Below, in pieces: positions 44,706 through 53,464 of a stretch of DNA of 64,000 nucleotides (position 1 is the stretch's first letter; each line of letters opens with the position of its first letter). Source of the stretch: Pedobacter changchengzhani (GTDB lineage Bacteria > Bacteroidota > Bacteroidia > Sphingobacteriales > Sphingobacteriaceae); NCBI RefSeq assembly GCF_004354365.1, contig NZ_SJCY01000003.1, positions 62,001 to 126,000 of the forward strand, given 5' to 3'. The translations under genes were made by a program, and so were the position numbers. The notes beneath the pieces are model-generated. The model was not told where the DNA came from, ran no database searches, and was given only the letters and a program-made list of their open reading frames with translations.

Positions 44706-46247
44706 CTACAAAGGTATGTTTCCGTGTTTTTTTCTTGGATTATTAACCACTTTATTCTCGAGCATTTTAAAAGCCTTTATTAATTTAGCCCTAGTTTGTG
44801 CAGGTTCAATCACTTCATCAATAAAACCTCTTTCGGCAGCGCGGTAAGGATTTGCGAATATATCTGAATACTGCTTTTCCTTTTCTAACCATTTTTCTTG
44901 GGGGTTTTCTGCTGTGGCTATTTCTCGTTTAAAAATAATTTCGGCAGCACCTTTCGCACCCATAACGGCAATTTCGGCACTTGGCCATGCATAGTTCATA
45001 TCGGCACCAATGTGCTTGCTATTCATTACATCGTAAGCACCACCATAAGCTTTGCGGGTAATTACGGTAATACGTGGAACGGTTGCTTCGCTGAAAGCAA
45101 AAAGCAATTTAGCACCATTGGTAATAATACCATTCCACTCTTGATCCGTTCCGGGTAAAAAGCCTGGTACATCCTCCAATACCAACAATGGGATATTGAA
45201 ACAATCGCAAAACCTGACAAAACGTGCTGCTTTTATGGCCGAATTACTATCTAAAACCCCAGCAAGATAAGCAGGTTGATTGGCTACAATTCCAATGCTT
45301 CTTCCCGCTAAACGGGCGAAACCAACTACAATGTTTTCTGCAAAATCTTTGTGTACTTCTAAAAAACTATCTCCATCAGCAATTGCTGAAATGATTTCTC
45401 TTACATCATAAGGGTGTGCTACATTTTCTGGTAAAAAAGTATTTAGCGATGGTCTGCTTTCGTCCGTTTTTTGATAAGGTAAATTTTCGGCCACTTCCTC
45501 GCAATTTTGAGGCATATAGCTCAATAACTTTTTAACATGGTTGATTGCCTCAATTTCGTTGGCGCAAGCAAAATGAGTAACACCCGATTTTGTTGCATGT
45601 GTATTTGCACCGCCTAATTCTTCTGAAGTAACTTCCTCATGTGTAACCGTTTTAACCACGTTTGGCCCAGTAACAAACATATAAGATGTGTTTTCTACCA
45701 TTAAAATAAAATCGGTTATGGCAGGAGAATATACCGCACCGCCCGCACACGGACCCATTATTGCCGATAATTGTGGGATAACACCCGACGCTTGTACGTT
45801 GCGATAAAAAATATCGGCATAGCCACCTAAAGAAACTACACCTTCTTGAATCCGTGCGCCACCGCTATCGTTTAAACCAATTAGCGGCGCGCCGTTTTTC
45901 ATAGCCATTTCCATCAGTTTGCATATCTTTTCGGCATGGGTTTCTGATAAAGACCCTCCAAATACGGTAAAGTCTTGCGAGAAAATATAGGCTAATCTTC
46001 CGTTTACGTTACCGTAACCAGTAATTACCCCGTCGCCTAAATATTTTTCGGTTTCCATACCAAAATCTGTACTCCGGTGCGTAACCATCATGCCAATTTC
46101 TTCAAAAGTACCTTCATCAACCAAAAAATGAATTCTTTCTCTAGCCGTTAGTTTTCCTTTTTTATGCTGACTATCTATCCTGTTTTGTCCACCTCCTAAT
46201 TTCGCTTCAGCAATTTTAGCTTGAAGATTCGCTATTTTCCTTTTCAT
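44706..46247 (-). CDS. Acyl-CoA carboxylase, carboxyltransferase (beta) subunit
   Basis: This 513-residue protein matches propionyl-CoA/methylcrotonyl-CoA carboxylase beta subunits: [41 protein letters not shown], and the C-terminal half [16 protein letters not shown] with AYGGAYDVM. It moves carboxyl from biotin to an acyl-CoA, most likely propionyl-CoA. No biotin carboxylase or biotin carrier gene is adjacent, so the partner subunits lie elsewhere. Confidence 0.92.
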   Translation of the reverse strand: MKRKIANLQAKIAEAKLGGGQNRIDSQHKKGKLTARERIHFLVDEGTFEEIGMMVTHRSTDFGMETEKYLGDGVITGYGNVNGRLAYIFSQDFTVFGGSLSETHAEKICKLMEMAMKNGAPLIGLNDSGGARIQEGVVSLGGYADIFYRNVQASGVIPQLSAIMGPCAGGAVYSPAITDFILMVENTSYMFVTGPNVVKTVTHEEVTSEELGGANTHATKSGVTHFACANEIEAINHVKKLLSYMPQNCEEVAENLPYQKTDESRPSLNTFLPENVAHPYDVREIISAIADGDSFLEVHKDFAENIVVGFARLAGRSIGIVANQPAYLAGVLDSNSAIKAARFVRFCDCFNIPLLVLEDVPGFLPGTDQEWNGIITNGAKLLFAFSEATVPRITVITRKAYGGAYDVMNSKHIGADMNYAWPSAEIAVMGAKGAAEIIFKREIATAENPQEKWLEKEKQYSDIFANPYRAAERGFIDEVIEPAQTRAKLIKAFKMLENKVVNNPRKKHGNIPL

Positions 46248-46277
46248 ATTAATTGGATAAAAATTGGGGATTTTAAA

Positions 46278-47516
46278 TTACCATCTATACTGTAAACGTG
46301 CGGTAAATACATCATCTCTAATGTCATTTGGCACTTCTTTAAGCAATGTACTTTCATTTTTTACATTTTCGTTGTACACTGTAAATTTTATACGGTCGTT
46401 CACTTGGTAGGTTAATCCATAGCCTAAGGTACTATATTTAACATCACCAGCGGTAGTAAATGTATTGGCTTTGCCAATGTCACTGCCTTTAACGGCCGTG
46501 TTTGGGTCGTAAACATCGTAACTGATTAAAGCTTCGAGTTTGGTTTTAAAAATTTGTTGCGTAACCCAAAAATAATAACCCGAAAAATTACGTGCATAAA
46601 GGTTTGTTAAAGGTTGTACAGAAAAACTCTGACTTGCATACGGTCCTTTTAGCGAATTTGAACTGGCAACACCGGGTTGTTTACCCGCAACATATTCAGT
46701 TTTAAAAGTTGTTGCACCAAAAGTATTGTCGTACGCTAATTGAAGGTTTGCACCATAGTAGTTACGTTCTAAAAACTTCCCCTTAATATCATCATTTGTA
46801 TTTTCTATAAATCCACCAGGTGTTGAAGAGTAGTAGGTTTTTGTATCATTTTTAAGCGTTCCTTTATAAACTGAACCTCCAAAATTTAAGTGAAATTTAT
46901 TGTGGGCTAAACTATCAAACTTGATAGCAATGTTGCCTATAAAGTCTTTTTTCGAATCAAAATCTTTTGATGTTAAACCACTTCCATTTATAACAGCAAA
47001 TTCTAAAGTTAAAAATTTAAGTTGATTATGCGGTCTATATCCAGCAAGTACGCCAATATCTCTTTCTCTTGGCATAATGGTTTGGAAAACTCTAGGGCGT
47101 TCAGGGAAATCTCTATATCCAGAAGAATACACAATATTATACCCGAATGGGCGATTAAATAAACCGGCGGTTAAGCTCAGGCTTTTTAATTTAGGTTCTC
47201 TTAATTGAATGAAAGCATCTACCAACTGAACGCCATTTTGTGTGCCATCTAATTGAAAAACGATGCTCGAATATTTATCAACTCGATCTATTTTTAATCT
47301 TCCCCGCCTGATGATGAATCTATTATCAGAATTTTCTGCGAAATCGCCCCCAGAAAAAGAGGTAATTCCTGGCGATTGTGCGGTTTGGAATTGAGTTTGT
47401 AGGTAGCCTGTTATTTTAATATCGTGAACATCATAACTAGACGGTGCATTGTTATTATTTTGTGCCGAAGCTGTTAAAAAAGCGAAAGAAAGGATTGAAA
47501 GCAGCAGTTTTTTCAT
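46278..47516 (-). CDS. Phosphate-selective porin O/P-type outer-membrane protein
   Basis: This 412-residue protein has a signal peptide (MKKLLLSILSFAFLTASAQ). A barrel-forming body follows with FIIRRGRLKIDRVDKYSSIV, QLVDAFIQLREPK and GLFNRPFGYNI, as in OprO/OprP-type porins, ending in FTARLQYRW with C-terminal Trp. I place the start at ATG 47516. A TTG start 30 bases upstream would precede the -7 element TAGTTTTG (47529-47522) and so cannot be transcribed from it. It is 30 bases upstream of the carboxylase gene. Confidence 0.85.
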   Translation of the reverse strand: MKKLLLSILSFAFLTASAQNNNNAPSSYDVHDIKITGYLQTQFQTAQSPGITSFSGGDFAENSDNRFIIRRGRLKIDRVDKYSSIVFQLDGTQNGVQLVDAFIQLREPKLKSLSLTAGLFNRPFGYNIVYSSGYRDFPERPRVFQTIMPRERDIGVLAGYRPHNQLKFLTLEFAVINGSGLTSKDFDSKKDFIGNIAIKFDSLAHNKFHLNFGGSVYKGTLKNDTKTYYSSTPGGFIENTNDDIKGKFLERNYYGANLQLAYDNTFGATTFKTEYVAGKQPGVASSNSLKGPYASQSFSVQPLTNLYARNFSGYYFWVTQQIFKTKLEALISYDVYDPNTAVKGSDIGKANTFTTAGDVKYSTLGYGLTYQVNDRIKFTVYNENVKNESTLLKEVPNDIRDDVFTARLQYRW

Positions 47517-47521
47517 AAATG

Positions 47522-47529
47522 CAAAACTA
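47522..47529 (-). promoter_or_regulatory. -7 promoter element of the porin gene
   Basis: The minus strand reads TAGTTTTG, ending five bases before the ATG at 47516. The transcript is probably leaderless or nearly so. Confidence 0.55.
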
Positions 47530-47602
47530 AAATTTAATTTGCACAATTATTTCATTTGCGCTGAAAGTTAAATTACATTCTTGTTGAAGAAAACAAGTTC
47601 AT

Positions 47603-47671
47603 TTAGTCGATAACAAGTGGGTGTAAGTCATCAACATTTAGGTTTTTTCCAGTTTGTTGTAAACGTTCATC
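47603..47671 (-). pseudogene. Remnant related to the C-terminus of the 82-residue gene at 48535
   Basis: Directly after the KilA-N stop, in another frame, the minus strand encodes RLQQTGKN...DLH..VID and then stops. The protein at 48535-48783 has GLQQIGEN...DLH..IID at the same spacing, 11 of 22 residues identical by eye. Either a partial duplicate was left behind, or a frameshift in the A-rich tract at 47674-47690 cut this tail from the KilA-N protein. Confidence 0.5.
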
Positions 47672-48498
47672 TATTTTTTTATTTTTTTTAGCATTTTACT
47701 TTCCAACAATGACTTCATTTGCGTAATGGCAACTTTATTAAGCTCCATCAATCGTTCACTTTGCGATATTTTTTTACGGATTAAAAGTGCATTAATACTT
47801 TCCATATTGCTTAATACAACCAATTGTTCGATGGTCGCTTCATCACGGATATTCCCTTTGTTGCTAGGATTTTTCTCTCGCCACTCTTTAGCACTCATGC
47901 CAAAAAGTGCCACGTTTAATAAATCTGCTTCGTTGGCATATACAAAAATAGCTTGCTGGTTTGTAATTTCTTTTGGAATCAAATTCTCTTTTATTGCATC
48001 AGTATGAATGCGGTAATTGATTTTTGAAATGGTTCGTTGCAAATTCCAACCTAATTTATCCTGATTGTTCTCTTCTTCTTTTAAACGTTGAAATTCCTTT
48101 ATTACGTAGAGCTTAAATTCTATAGAAATCCACGAAGCAAATTCTAAAGCAATGTCCTTATGAGCAAAAGTCCCTCCATATCTTCCTGCTTTTGAAACAA
48201 TACCGATGGCATTGGTAGTTTCAATCCATCGTTTGGGTGTCATTACAAAACTGTTTAGTCCGGCTTGTTTTCTAAACCCCTCGAATTCGAGGGGTTTAAA
48301 ATCAGTATTATACATAGTTTCCCAAAAACCCAACAGCTCTATGGTGTTTCGGTTACGCATCCAATTTTGGATAATACTATCAGTGTGTTCAGCATCTTTG
48401 TATCTTGCAATATCCGTCAAAGAAATATAATCCTCCTTATTGTCTTCATACAAAACAATATCAATTTGTTGAACTGTAATTTTCTTATTCTTTGCCAT
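47671..48498 (-). CDS. KilA-N domain protein
   Basis: This 275-residue protein carries a KilA-N domain: DYISLTDIARYKD, IIQNWMRNRNTIELLGFWE and GRYGGTFAHKDIALEFASWIS. KilA-N is a DNA-binding domain of phage and viral origin, also common in bacterial chromosomes. The C-terminal half is helical. A perfect 26-bp palindrome (48273-48298) sits within the coding region and encodes KPLEFEGF. It ends in an A-rich run where a frameshift may have removed a longer tail. It is 36 bases downstream of a small gene on the same strand. Confidence 0.85.
   Translation of the reverse strand: MAKNKKITVQQIDIVLYEDNKEDYISLTDIARYKDAEHTDSIIQNWMRNRNTIELLGFWETMYNTDFKPLEFEGFRKQAGLNSFVMTPKRWIETTNAIGIVSKAGRYGGTFAHKDIALEFASWISIEFKLYVIKEFQRLKEEENNQDKLGWNLQRTISKINYRIHTDAIKENLIPKEITNQQAIFVYANEADLLNVALFGMSAKEWREKNPSNKGNIRDEATIEQLVVLSNMESINALLIRKKISQSERLMELNKVAITQMKSLLESKMLKKIKK
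48273..48298. repeat. Perfect 26-bp palindrome inside the KilA-N gene
   Basis: TAAACCCCTCGAA and its exact reverse complement abut with no loop. It is read in frame as KPLEFEGF. Its symmetry is far beyond coding need and suggests an inserted short palindromic repeat. Confidence 0.85.
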
Positions 48499-48534
48499 AG
48501 TATTTGGTTTTTGTTATGGTAAAATTAATAATTT

Positions 48535-48783
48535 TTATCCCACCAAAACAGAATCATTTCCGCTTGGTTTTTCTTCATTTACTAATAAATTTATTCGGTC
48601 GATAATAATAGTATGTAAGTCCTCTGTAGTTGGATTTTCTCCAATTTGTTGTAAACCTTCGTTTAACAATTGCGTTGCTGTGTTGCTATTTTTCCAATTG
48701 GTTAAGCAACTAATTAACAACTTGAGTTGAACGGTCGTTTCCTCACTCTTTATTATATTTTTCTTTAAATCTAAACCGGACAT
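48535..48783 (-). CDS. Small hypothetical protein paired with the KilA-N gene
   Basis: This 82-residue, mostly helical acidic protein has no signal and a C-terminal region GLQQIGENPTTEDLHTIIID that is echoed by the remnant after the KilA-N gene. A TAATTTTG promoter element lies upstream at 48836-48829. I do not recognise a family. The arrangement suggests an operon with the KilA-N gene. Confidence 0.65.
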   Translation of the reverse strand: MSGLDLKKNIIKSEETTVQLKLLISCLTNWKNSNTATQLLNEGLQQIGENPTTEDLHTIIIDRINLLVNEEKPSGNDSVLVG

Positions 48784-48828
48784 TTTATCTGGCTTATTTT
48801 TAACTTCTGTTTATGCTTTATTTCTGGA

Positions 48829-48836
48829 CAAAATTA
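48829..48836 (-). promoter_or_regulatory. -7 promoter element of the small gene / KilA-N unit
   Basis: The minus strand reads TAATTTTG, a full TAnnTTTG match, 46 bases before the ATG. Confidence 0.45.
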
Positions 48837-48874
48837 CAGTAATTCTAATCCCTTAAAATCAAAACAGAAATTCA

Positions 48875-48903
48875 TTTGTAATTATTCATTTTATATACCT
48901 TTG
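48875..48903 (+). promoter_or_regulatory. mtgA promoter
   Basis: TTTG at 48875-48878 and TACCTTTG at 48896-48903 are 17 bases apart. The -7 element ends four bases before the ATG, so mtgA is a candidate leaderless mRNA. Confidence 0.55.
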
Positions 48904-48907
48904 TAGT

Positions 48908-49627
48908 ATGGCTAAAACTAGATCCCAACAGAAATCAAGACATCCATTTCTGAAAAAAATTACCAATATCGCATCGAAGGTTTTGGTATATTTTCTTTTG
49001 GTTTCTATAGTGTGGGTAATTGCACTGCGGTTTATCAACCCACCGATTACACTTTTAATGGTTTTAAGAAATATTGAACGAAAAAGCGCTGGTAAATCTT
49101 TTAAAACTGAAAAAAAGTGGGTAAATTTTGATGAAATTAGCGATAACATGAAACGTGCTGCGGTATCTGCAGAAGATCAGCTTTTTTTAAAGCATGTAGG
49201 CTTCGATGTAAATGCAATTGAAAAAGCGATTGCGAGTAATGCGAAGGGCAAAAAGATAAAAGGAGGGAGCACCATATCTCAACAAACTGCAAAAAATGTA
49301 TTCTTATGGCCAGGAAGATCATATATTAGAAAAGGCTTTGAGGCCTATTTTACTTTATTGATCGAGATTTTTTGGAGTAAAGAGCGTATTTTAGAAGTTT
49401 ATCTTAATGTGATAGAAATGGGTGATGGAATTTACGGTGCCGAAGCTGCTTCAAAAGCATATTACGGTAAATCGTGCAATACATTGACTAAAAGCGAAGC
49501 TGCGTTAATTGTGGCATGCTTTCCAAATCCATTGCGTTGGACACCTGCAAGACCAACGGCTTATATTCGCCACCGCCAAAATTTAATTATGAGGAATATG
49601 AGGCGATTAGGACCGTTGGATTTTTAA
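48908..49627 (+). CDS. mtgA: Monofunctional biosynthetic peptidoglycan transglycosylase
   Basis: This 239-residue protein has one N-terminal membrane helix (about 22-43) and a GT51 domain: RAAVSAEDQLFLKHVGFD with catalytic Glu89, KGGSTISQQTAKNVFLW and the EVYLNVIEMGDGIYG block. It lacks a transpeptidase domain. It polymerises glycan strands from lipid II at the inner membrane. Confidence 0.95.
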   Translation: MAKTRSQQKSRHPFLKKITNIASKVLVYFLLVSIVWVIALRFINPPITLLMVLRNIERKSAGKSFKTEKKWVNFDEISDNMKRAAVSAEDQLFLKHVGFDVNAIEKAIASNAKGKKIKGGSTISQQTAKNVFLWPGRSYIRKGFEAYFTLLIEIFWSKERILEVYLNVIEMGDGIYGAEAASKAYYGKSCNTLTKSEAALIVACFPNPLRWTPARPTAYIRHRQNLIMRNMRRLGPLDF

Positions 49628-49629
49628 CT

Positions 49630-49713
49630 CGGTTATCAGTTAACAGTTGTGAGTTACCGGTTATTAGTTCCGACTTAAAACCTATAACTTACAACTCATA
49701 ACTCATAACTCTT
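49630..49713 (+). repeat. Twelve phased heptamers, AGTT type turning into AACT type
   Basis: From CGGTTAT at 49630 to AACTCTT at 49713, twelve consecutive 7-mers keep phase. The first six have GTT at positions 3-5 (CAGTTAA, CAGTTGT, GAGTTAC), the last six mostly ACT at 2-4 (AACTTAC, AACTCAT, AACTCAT). It fills the gap between convergent mtgA and the AsmA-like gene. Confidence 0.75.
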
Positions 49714-49717
49714 TTTC

Positions 49718-52144
49718 CTAATCATGGTCTTTATTCCATCTAATTTTTATACCGCCTTTGTCATCATCAACTGCTTTTAAGTGCAAAACTATACCCTTCA
49801 TTCGGATAAATTTCCTATCGGTTTTATCTAAATCTACATCTTTTTTAGGGTTGCGAAGCGGAATATCCATTGCAATATCTGTTCCTGAATTAATGCCATA
49901 AGTGCCTTGAATGTTAAAATTAAGCACACTCGAATTTACGCGCATTACCGGGTCGATGATGATTTTATCACCCTTAATATTTAGCGTACCATCTAAATTA
50001 TTAATTTTTACATCGGCTAAATTTCTGTTCGAAAATGCAAAGCGGCCGATTTTAACTAATGGCTCGAAATTTAATAACGCAGCATTGTTTAAATTAAATA
50101 TTACTTTGCCATTTATAGATCTCGGTAAAATGGTTCCACTCGGCGAAATTATGCCGTTAATTTTAGCCAATGCCGATAAATTACCCTGAAGGTTTTTATT
50201 GGTAATAGTTTTTTGTCCGAAATTATCAAATGAGTAAAAGAAATCTTTCACATTAACTTTGCTAATTTTAGAATCAATTGCGTACTTGTTATAGTTTTTT
50301 TCTTGTTGAATATTGCCGGTTAAGTTTAATGTTCCGCCAGCATTTCTAACGTTTATTTTATTAAAATAAATCCCCTCATTCTTTATGGAGATGTTGGCCA
50401 TAAGGTTTTTTGCTACAAATTTGTTGTAAATTACTCGCTCAACCTTTAAATTAACGTTCATTTTCGAAAGTGCTAATACATTACTTAATTGATCCATTGT
50501 AGCTTTTGATGAATTTGCAGTTTTTTTAACGTCAGTGCGATTCCTTGGTGCAAGTAGCGGTAAAAATTCATTCAAATATAGTTGCGGACTATGCATTTGA
50601 AGGTTAACCAAAATCTTTTCGGGATTGGTGTAATACAAGTTTAAAAAATTATTGATCTCACAATTCAAATTTAAAACGCTTTTACCAATCTGAATGTGGC
50701 CATTGCTTATTGTTAAGTCATTTTTATTGAAGTTAACATCCAACGAACTGTTTAGTAATTGCAACTTACGTGGCAAATACATAATATCTGCATTAACTAT
50801 TTGCACCCTTCCAGATACATCGGGCTTTGTAAATTTAAAATTATCTATATCTGCTTTACAATATAATTTTACTATTGCTTTGCCACCTTTAAAAGTAAAA
50901 TTCTCATTCCCTAATGAATTATTTAGATCGGATATTTGAAAATCAGAAGTTACCAGCCCTGTGGCAATTGGTCTTGATAAATTGTTAACTAAAAGCGTGT
51001 CTATTTTAAAAGGTGCATTAAAATATTTTGCGGTTAATTTATAAAACTTGATGGTCGAATTTTCATCACCAATTATGCCTCCAACGGTATCTCTATTGGT
51101 AAAATAGCCATCAAAATTGCAGTCTGTTAACGTTGCATCGGGTATAGAAACTACATTATTTCTTACCGCCATAGAAACTTTAACCAACGGATCGCCATAT
51201 TTGCCACTTCCGTCATCCACAATAGTTCCCCTAATATTTATTGGTTTTGCAAGATTAAATTTTAATAATTTTGATGAGATATTGGGTGATAGCAACAACG
51301 AAATATCTTTATAAAAAATGTTTTTGATATCAATGCTAATGGCGAATGCGGTGGCTTTTTCTGCTAATTTAATTTTTGCACCAACTGTAAAAGGGTAGCC
51401 TGCAATATTAAGTTGTTTTGGCGCTACGTTAATTTGATTGAGCTCCTTATTGTAGTTAAAAGCCAATGTGCCTTCTATTAAGCTATTTTTTAAAAAACTT
51501 CCTTTATCGGTATTAAAAGCAAAACTTTTTACCAAAGTTTTTAACTTTAAGGTTCCCACCCAGCCAGAATCGGGGAAATTAAATCGCCCGTTAACTTCAT
51601 TAATATCAAAACTAAAAAGTTTATGCCGTTGTTGGTTATCAATAATTAAGCTAACATTTTTTAAATCGACTTTTTTAATTTGTAAAGCAACGCTAGAGGT
51701 TTGCTTTTCATCGCTAGCTTTAATTTTTTGCTTAAAAATATTAGTGTTGCTATACCCGTTACTATCGGTAAAAAGATATACCGAGGCATTACTTATCACG
51801 ATCTTATTTATTCGGATATTTCCAGAAATTACGGAAGCAATATCAAGCGAAACATTTATATCGCCTGCTTGAAGTAGATTGTGTTTATGTTTGATTGCTA
51901 AACTATCGCTCAAAAGCACATTTTTTATGGATACGGAAATATCAGGCAAACCGCTCAAAAGTGTTGGCTCCATATTAGTGGCAGTAATTTTACCACTAAT
52001 ATTTTTATTTATTTGAGATAGTATTGAAGCAAGAATTCTTTCTTTATTTTTATTGATGTAGAGTGTGCCTCCAACCCAAATTAAAATAATTAAACCAATA
52101 AAAACTAAAAGAATTTTGAGCGATAATTTAAGCCAACGAGCCAT
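49718..52144 (-). CDS. AsmA-like protein (AsmA family C-terminal region)
   Basis: This 808-residue protein has one N-terminal membrane helix (about 7-29) and a very long beta-rich body, as in AsmA/TamB-type bridge proteins thought to move lipids between the membranes. It has a typical AsmA_2 end: NFNIQGTYGINSGTDIAMDIPLRNP. It is monocistronic. Role in envelope lipid homeostasis is inferred from the family. Confidence 0.85.
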   Translation of the reverse strand: MARWLKLSLKILLVFIGLIILIWVGGTLYINKNKERILASILSQINKNISGKITATNMEPTLLSGLPDISVSIKNVLLSDSLAIKHKHNLLQAGDINVSLDIASVISGNIRINKIVISNASVYLFTDSNGYSNTNIFKQKIKASDEKQTSSVALQIKKVDLKNVSLIIDNQQRHKLFSFDINEVNGRFNFPDSGWVGTLKLKTLVKSFAFNTDKGSFLKNSLIEGTLAFNYNKELNQINVAPKQLNIAGYPFTVGAKIKLAEKATAFAISIDIKNIFYKDISLLLSPNISSKLLKFNLAKPINIRGTIVDDGSGKYGDPLVKVSMAVRNNVVSIPDATLTDCNFDGYFTNRDTVGGIIGDENSTIKFYKLTAKYFNAPFKIDTLLVNNLSRPIATGLVTSDFQISDLNNSLGNENFTFKGGKAIVKLYCKADIDNFKFTKPDVSGRVQIVNADIMYLPRKLQLLNSSLDVNFNKNDLTISNGHIQIGKSVLNLNCEINNFLNLYYTNPEKILVNLQMHSPQLYLNEFLPLLAPRNRTDVKKTANSSKATMDQLSNVLALSKMNVNLKVERVIYNKFVAKNLMANISIKNEGIYFNKINVRNAGGTLNLTGNIQQEKNYNKYAIDSKISKVNVKDFFYSFDNFGQKTITNKNLQGNLSALAKINGIISPSGTILPRSINGKVIFNLNNAALLNFEPLVKIGRFAFSNRNLADVKINNLDGTLNIKGDKIIIDPVMRVNSSVLNFNIQGTYGINSGTDIAMDIPLRNPKKDVDLDKTDRKFIRMKGIVLHLKAVDDDKGGIKIRWNKDHD

Positions 52145-52232
52145 ATAGGAAATTTATATACAGCAATATAAGCTTTTAATGGCATTTTTGTTTTGCAAAG
52201 AATGCGTTTTATAAAATTTGACTAATTTAACT

Positions 52233-52712
52233 TTATAATAAGTGCGCAAATACTGTTGAATGCCAACTGTTTTTAAACGGAACTTCCCATTTGGTTTCTA
52301 AATCGTGCAAGGTTTGCACCATATTATTAAATACGATTGTTGCTGGCGTAATTTGTTTAATGTTTACGAGCGTTTCGAAATCCTCTTTATTGCAAACTTT
52401 AACTTCGTCATTCAATAGGTAAGAAATATTAAAACGATTAAAAAGATCTACGCCGTATTTTTGTTCGATATCTTTTATTAACCGCACCGAACTATCGATA
52501 GAGCAACCTGTAACATTTGCCTGCTGTTCATCCACAGTGAGAATAATGAAAAAACCGTAACGGATTTCGGCTTTCGCCAACAATTCATTTCCGTGTGCTT
52601 TCCATTGTTCGGTAAAGGATTTTAACTTTTGAAGAATCTCATTTTCTTCGATAGCTGTAAATTTTCTGTCGCTTTGGTAAACCCAAACTTTTGATTGTGG
52701 AGAAAAACTCAT
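52233..52712 (-). CDS. Hypothetical protein of the Bacteroidota 'ABC transporter ATPase' misnomer family
   Basis: This 159-residue cytoplasmic protein begins MSFSPQSKVWVYQSDRKF and has EQWKAHGNELLAKAEIRYGFFIILTVDE, a pattern I associate with a conserved Bacteroidota family often mislabelled ABC transporter ATPase. It has no Walker motifs, so that name is wrong. I use ATG 52712 in preference to the TTG at 52718. Function unknown. Confidence 0.7.
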   Translation of the reverse strand: MSFSPQSKVWVYQSDRKFTAIEENEILQKLKSFTEQWKAHGNELLAKAEIRYGFFIILTVDEQQANVTGCSIDSSVRLIKDIEQKYGVDLFNRFNISYLLNDEVKVCNKEDFETLVNIKQITPATIVFNNMVQTLHDLETKWEVPFKNSWHSTVFAHLL

Positions 52713-52762
52713 GTACAAATTTATTAAAATAATTAACTTGGTTAGCTTAAAACTTCCCTGCT

Positions 52763-53230
52763 ATGAAAAAGTTGACATTTATCTTGAAATTGGGCTTTTT
52801 TCCTCTTTTAATATTGATTTTAAGTGCTTTTTCGAATATCAATTCTGTAGAAGAAGGTGTGAGTTACCTGCAAAAATCGTTTGCCAGTCATTATGATTTG
52901 GGGCAAGAAAGTGATCAAATTAAGCGTTACGAACTTAATGTTACCAACAATGGATTCTGTAGATATAAACGTTTTTATATCAACGGAAAAACAGAATATT
53001 TTGCTTTTAAACTATCTAAGTTTAAGGATTTGGATTATTTTGGTTCTACAGAAACGGGCAAGCTTTATTTGCATACCAAAGGTGAAGACGTTATTGTACA
53101 AACTTACAGAGATAGGGGCGGCGATGTGGACTCTATGGCTACTCAAATTATTATCCCCATAAAAAATATCCAACCCGAAGACCTTAACTTAATTAAGGAA
53201 AACTTGAGGGAATTGAGTAGTAAGTTTTGA
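52763..53230 (+). CDS. Hypothetical exported protein
   Basis: This 155-residue protein has a signal-like N-terminus (LKLGFFPLLILILSAFS) and a basic, beta-rich body with many Tyr/Phe. No family is recognised. It is divergent from the gene at 52712. A heptamer array starts immediately after its stop codon. Confidence 0.65.
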   Translation: MKKLTFILKLGFFPLLILILSAFSNINSVEEGVSYLQKSFASHYDLGQESDQIKRYELNVTNNGFCRYKRFYINGKTEYFAFKLSKFKDLDYFGSTETGKLYLHTKGEDVIVQTYRDRGGDVDSMATQIIIPIKNIQPEDLNLIKENLRELSSKF

Positions 53231-53231
53231 A

Positions 53232-53464
53232 GTTGAAGGTGGGAAGTTTAAAGTCGAAAGTTGAAAGTGAAAAGTGAAAAGTGAAAAGTGAAAAGTGAAA
53301 AGTTGAAAAGTTGTCCTTCGACGGGCTTAAGATGAAATTACTCACTGAAACAACTCATCCCTTTAAACTCATATCTAATAATTATCTCCGAGTAAAAAGT
53401 TTCCCCTGCAAACTCATCACTCATCACTCAAAACTCATCACTAAAGTATAGCTCATCACTCCTA
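53232..53464 (+). repeat. Two heptamer arrays, AAAGTGA type then ACTCATC type
   Basis: From 53232 to about 53308, eleven 7-mers with GT in fixed phase include five AAAGTGA copies. After about 80 bases, ACTCATC/ACTCAAA heptamers run from about 53413 up to the stop codon at 53462. The 231-bp gap holds no gene. Confidence 0.75.

Noticed and set aside
47517..47546. Upstream TTG start for the porin gene
   Set aside because: It would precede the -7 element TAGTTTTG and add ten residues before a textbook signal peptide.
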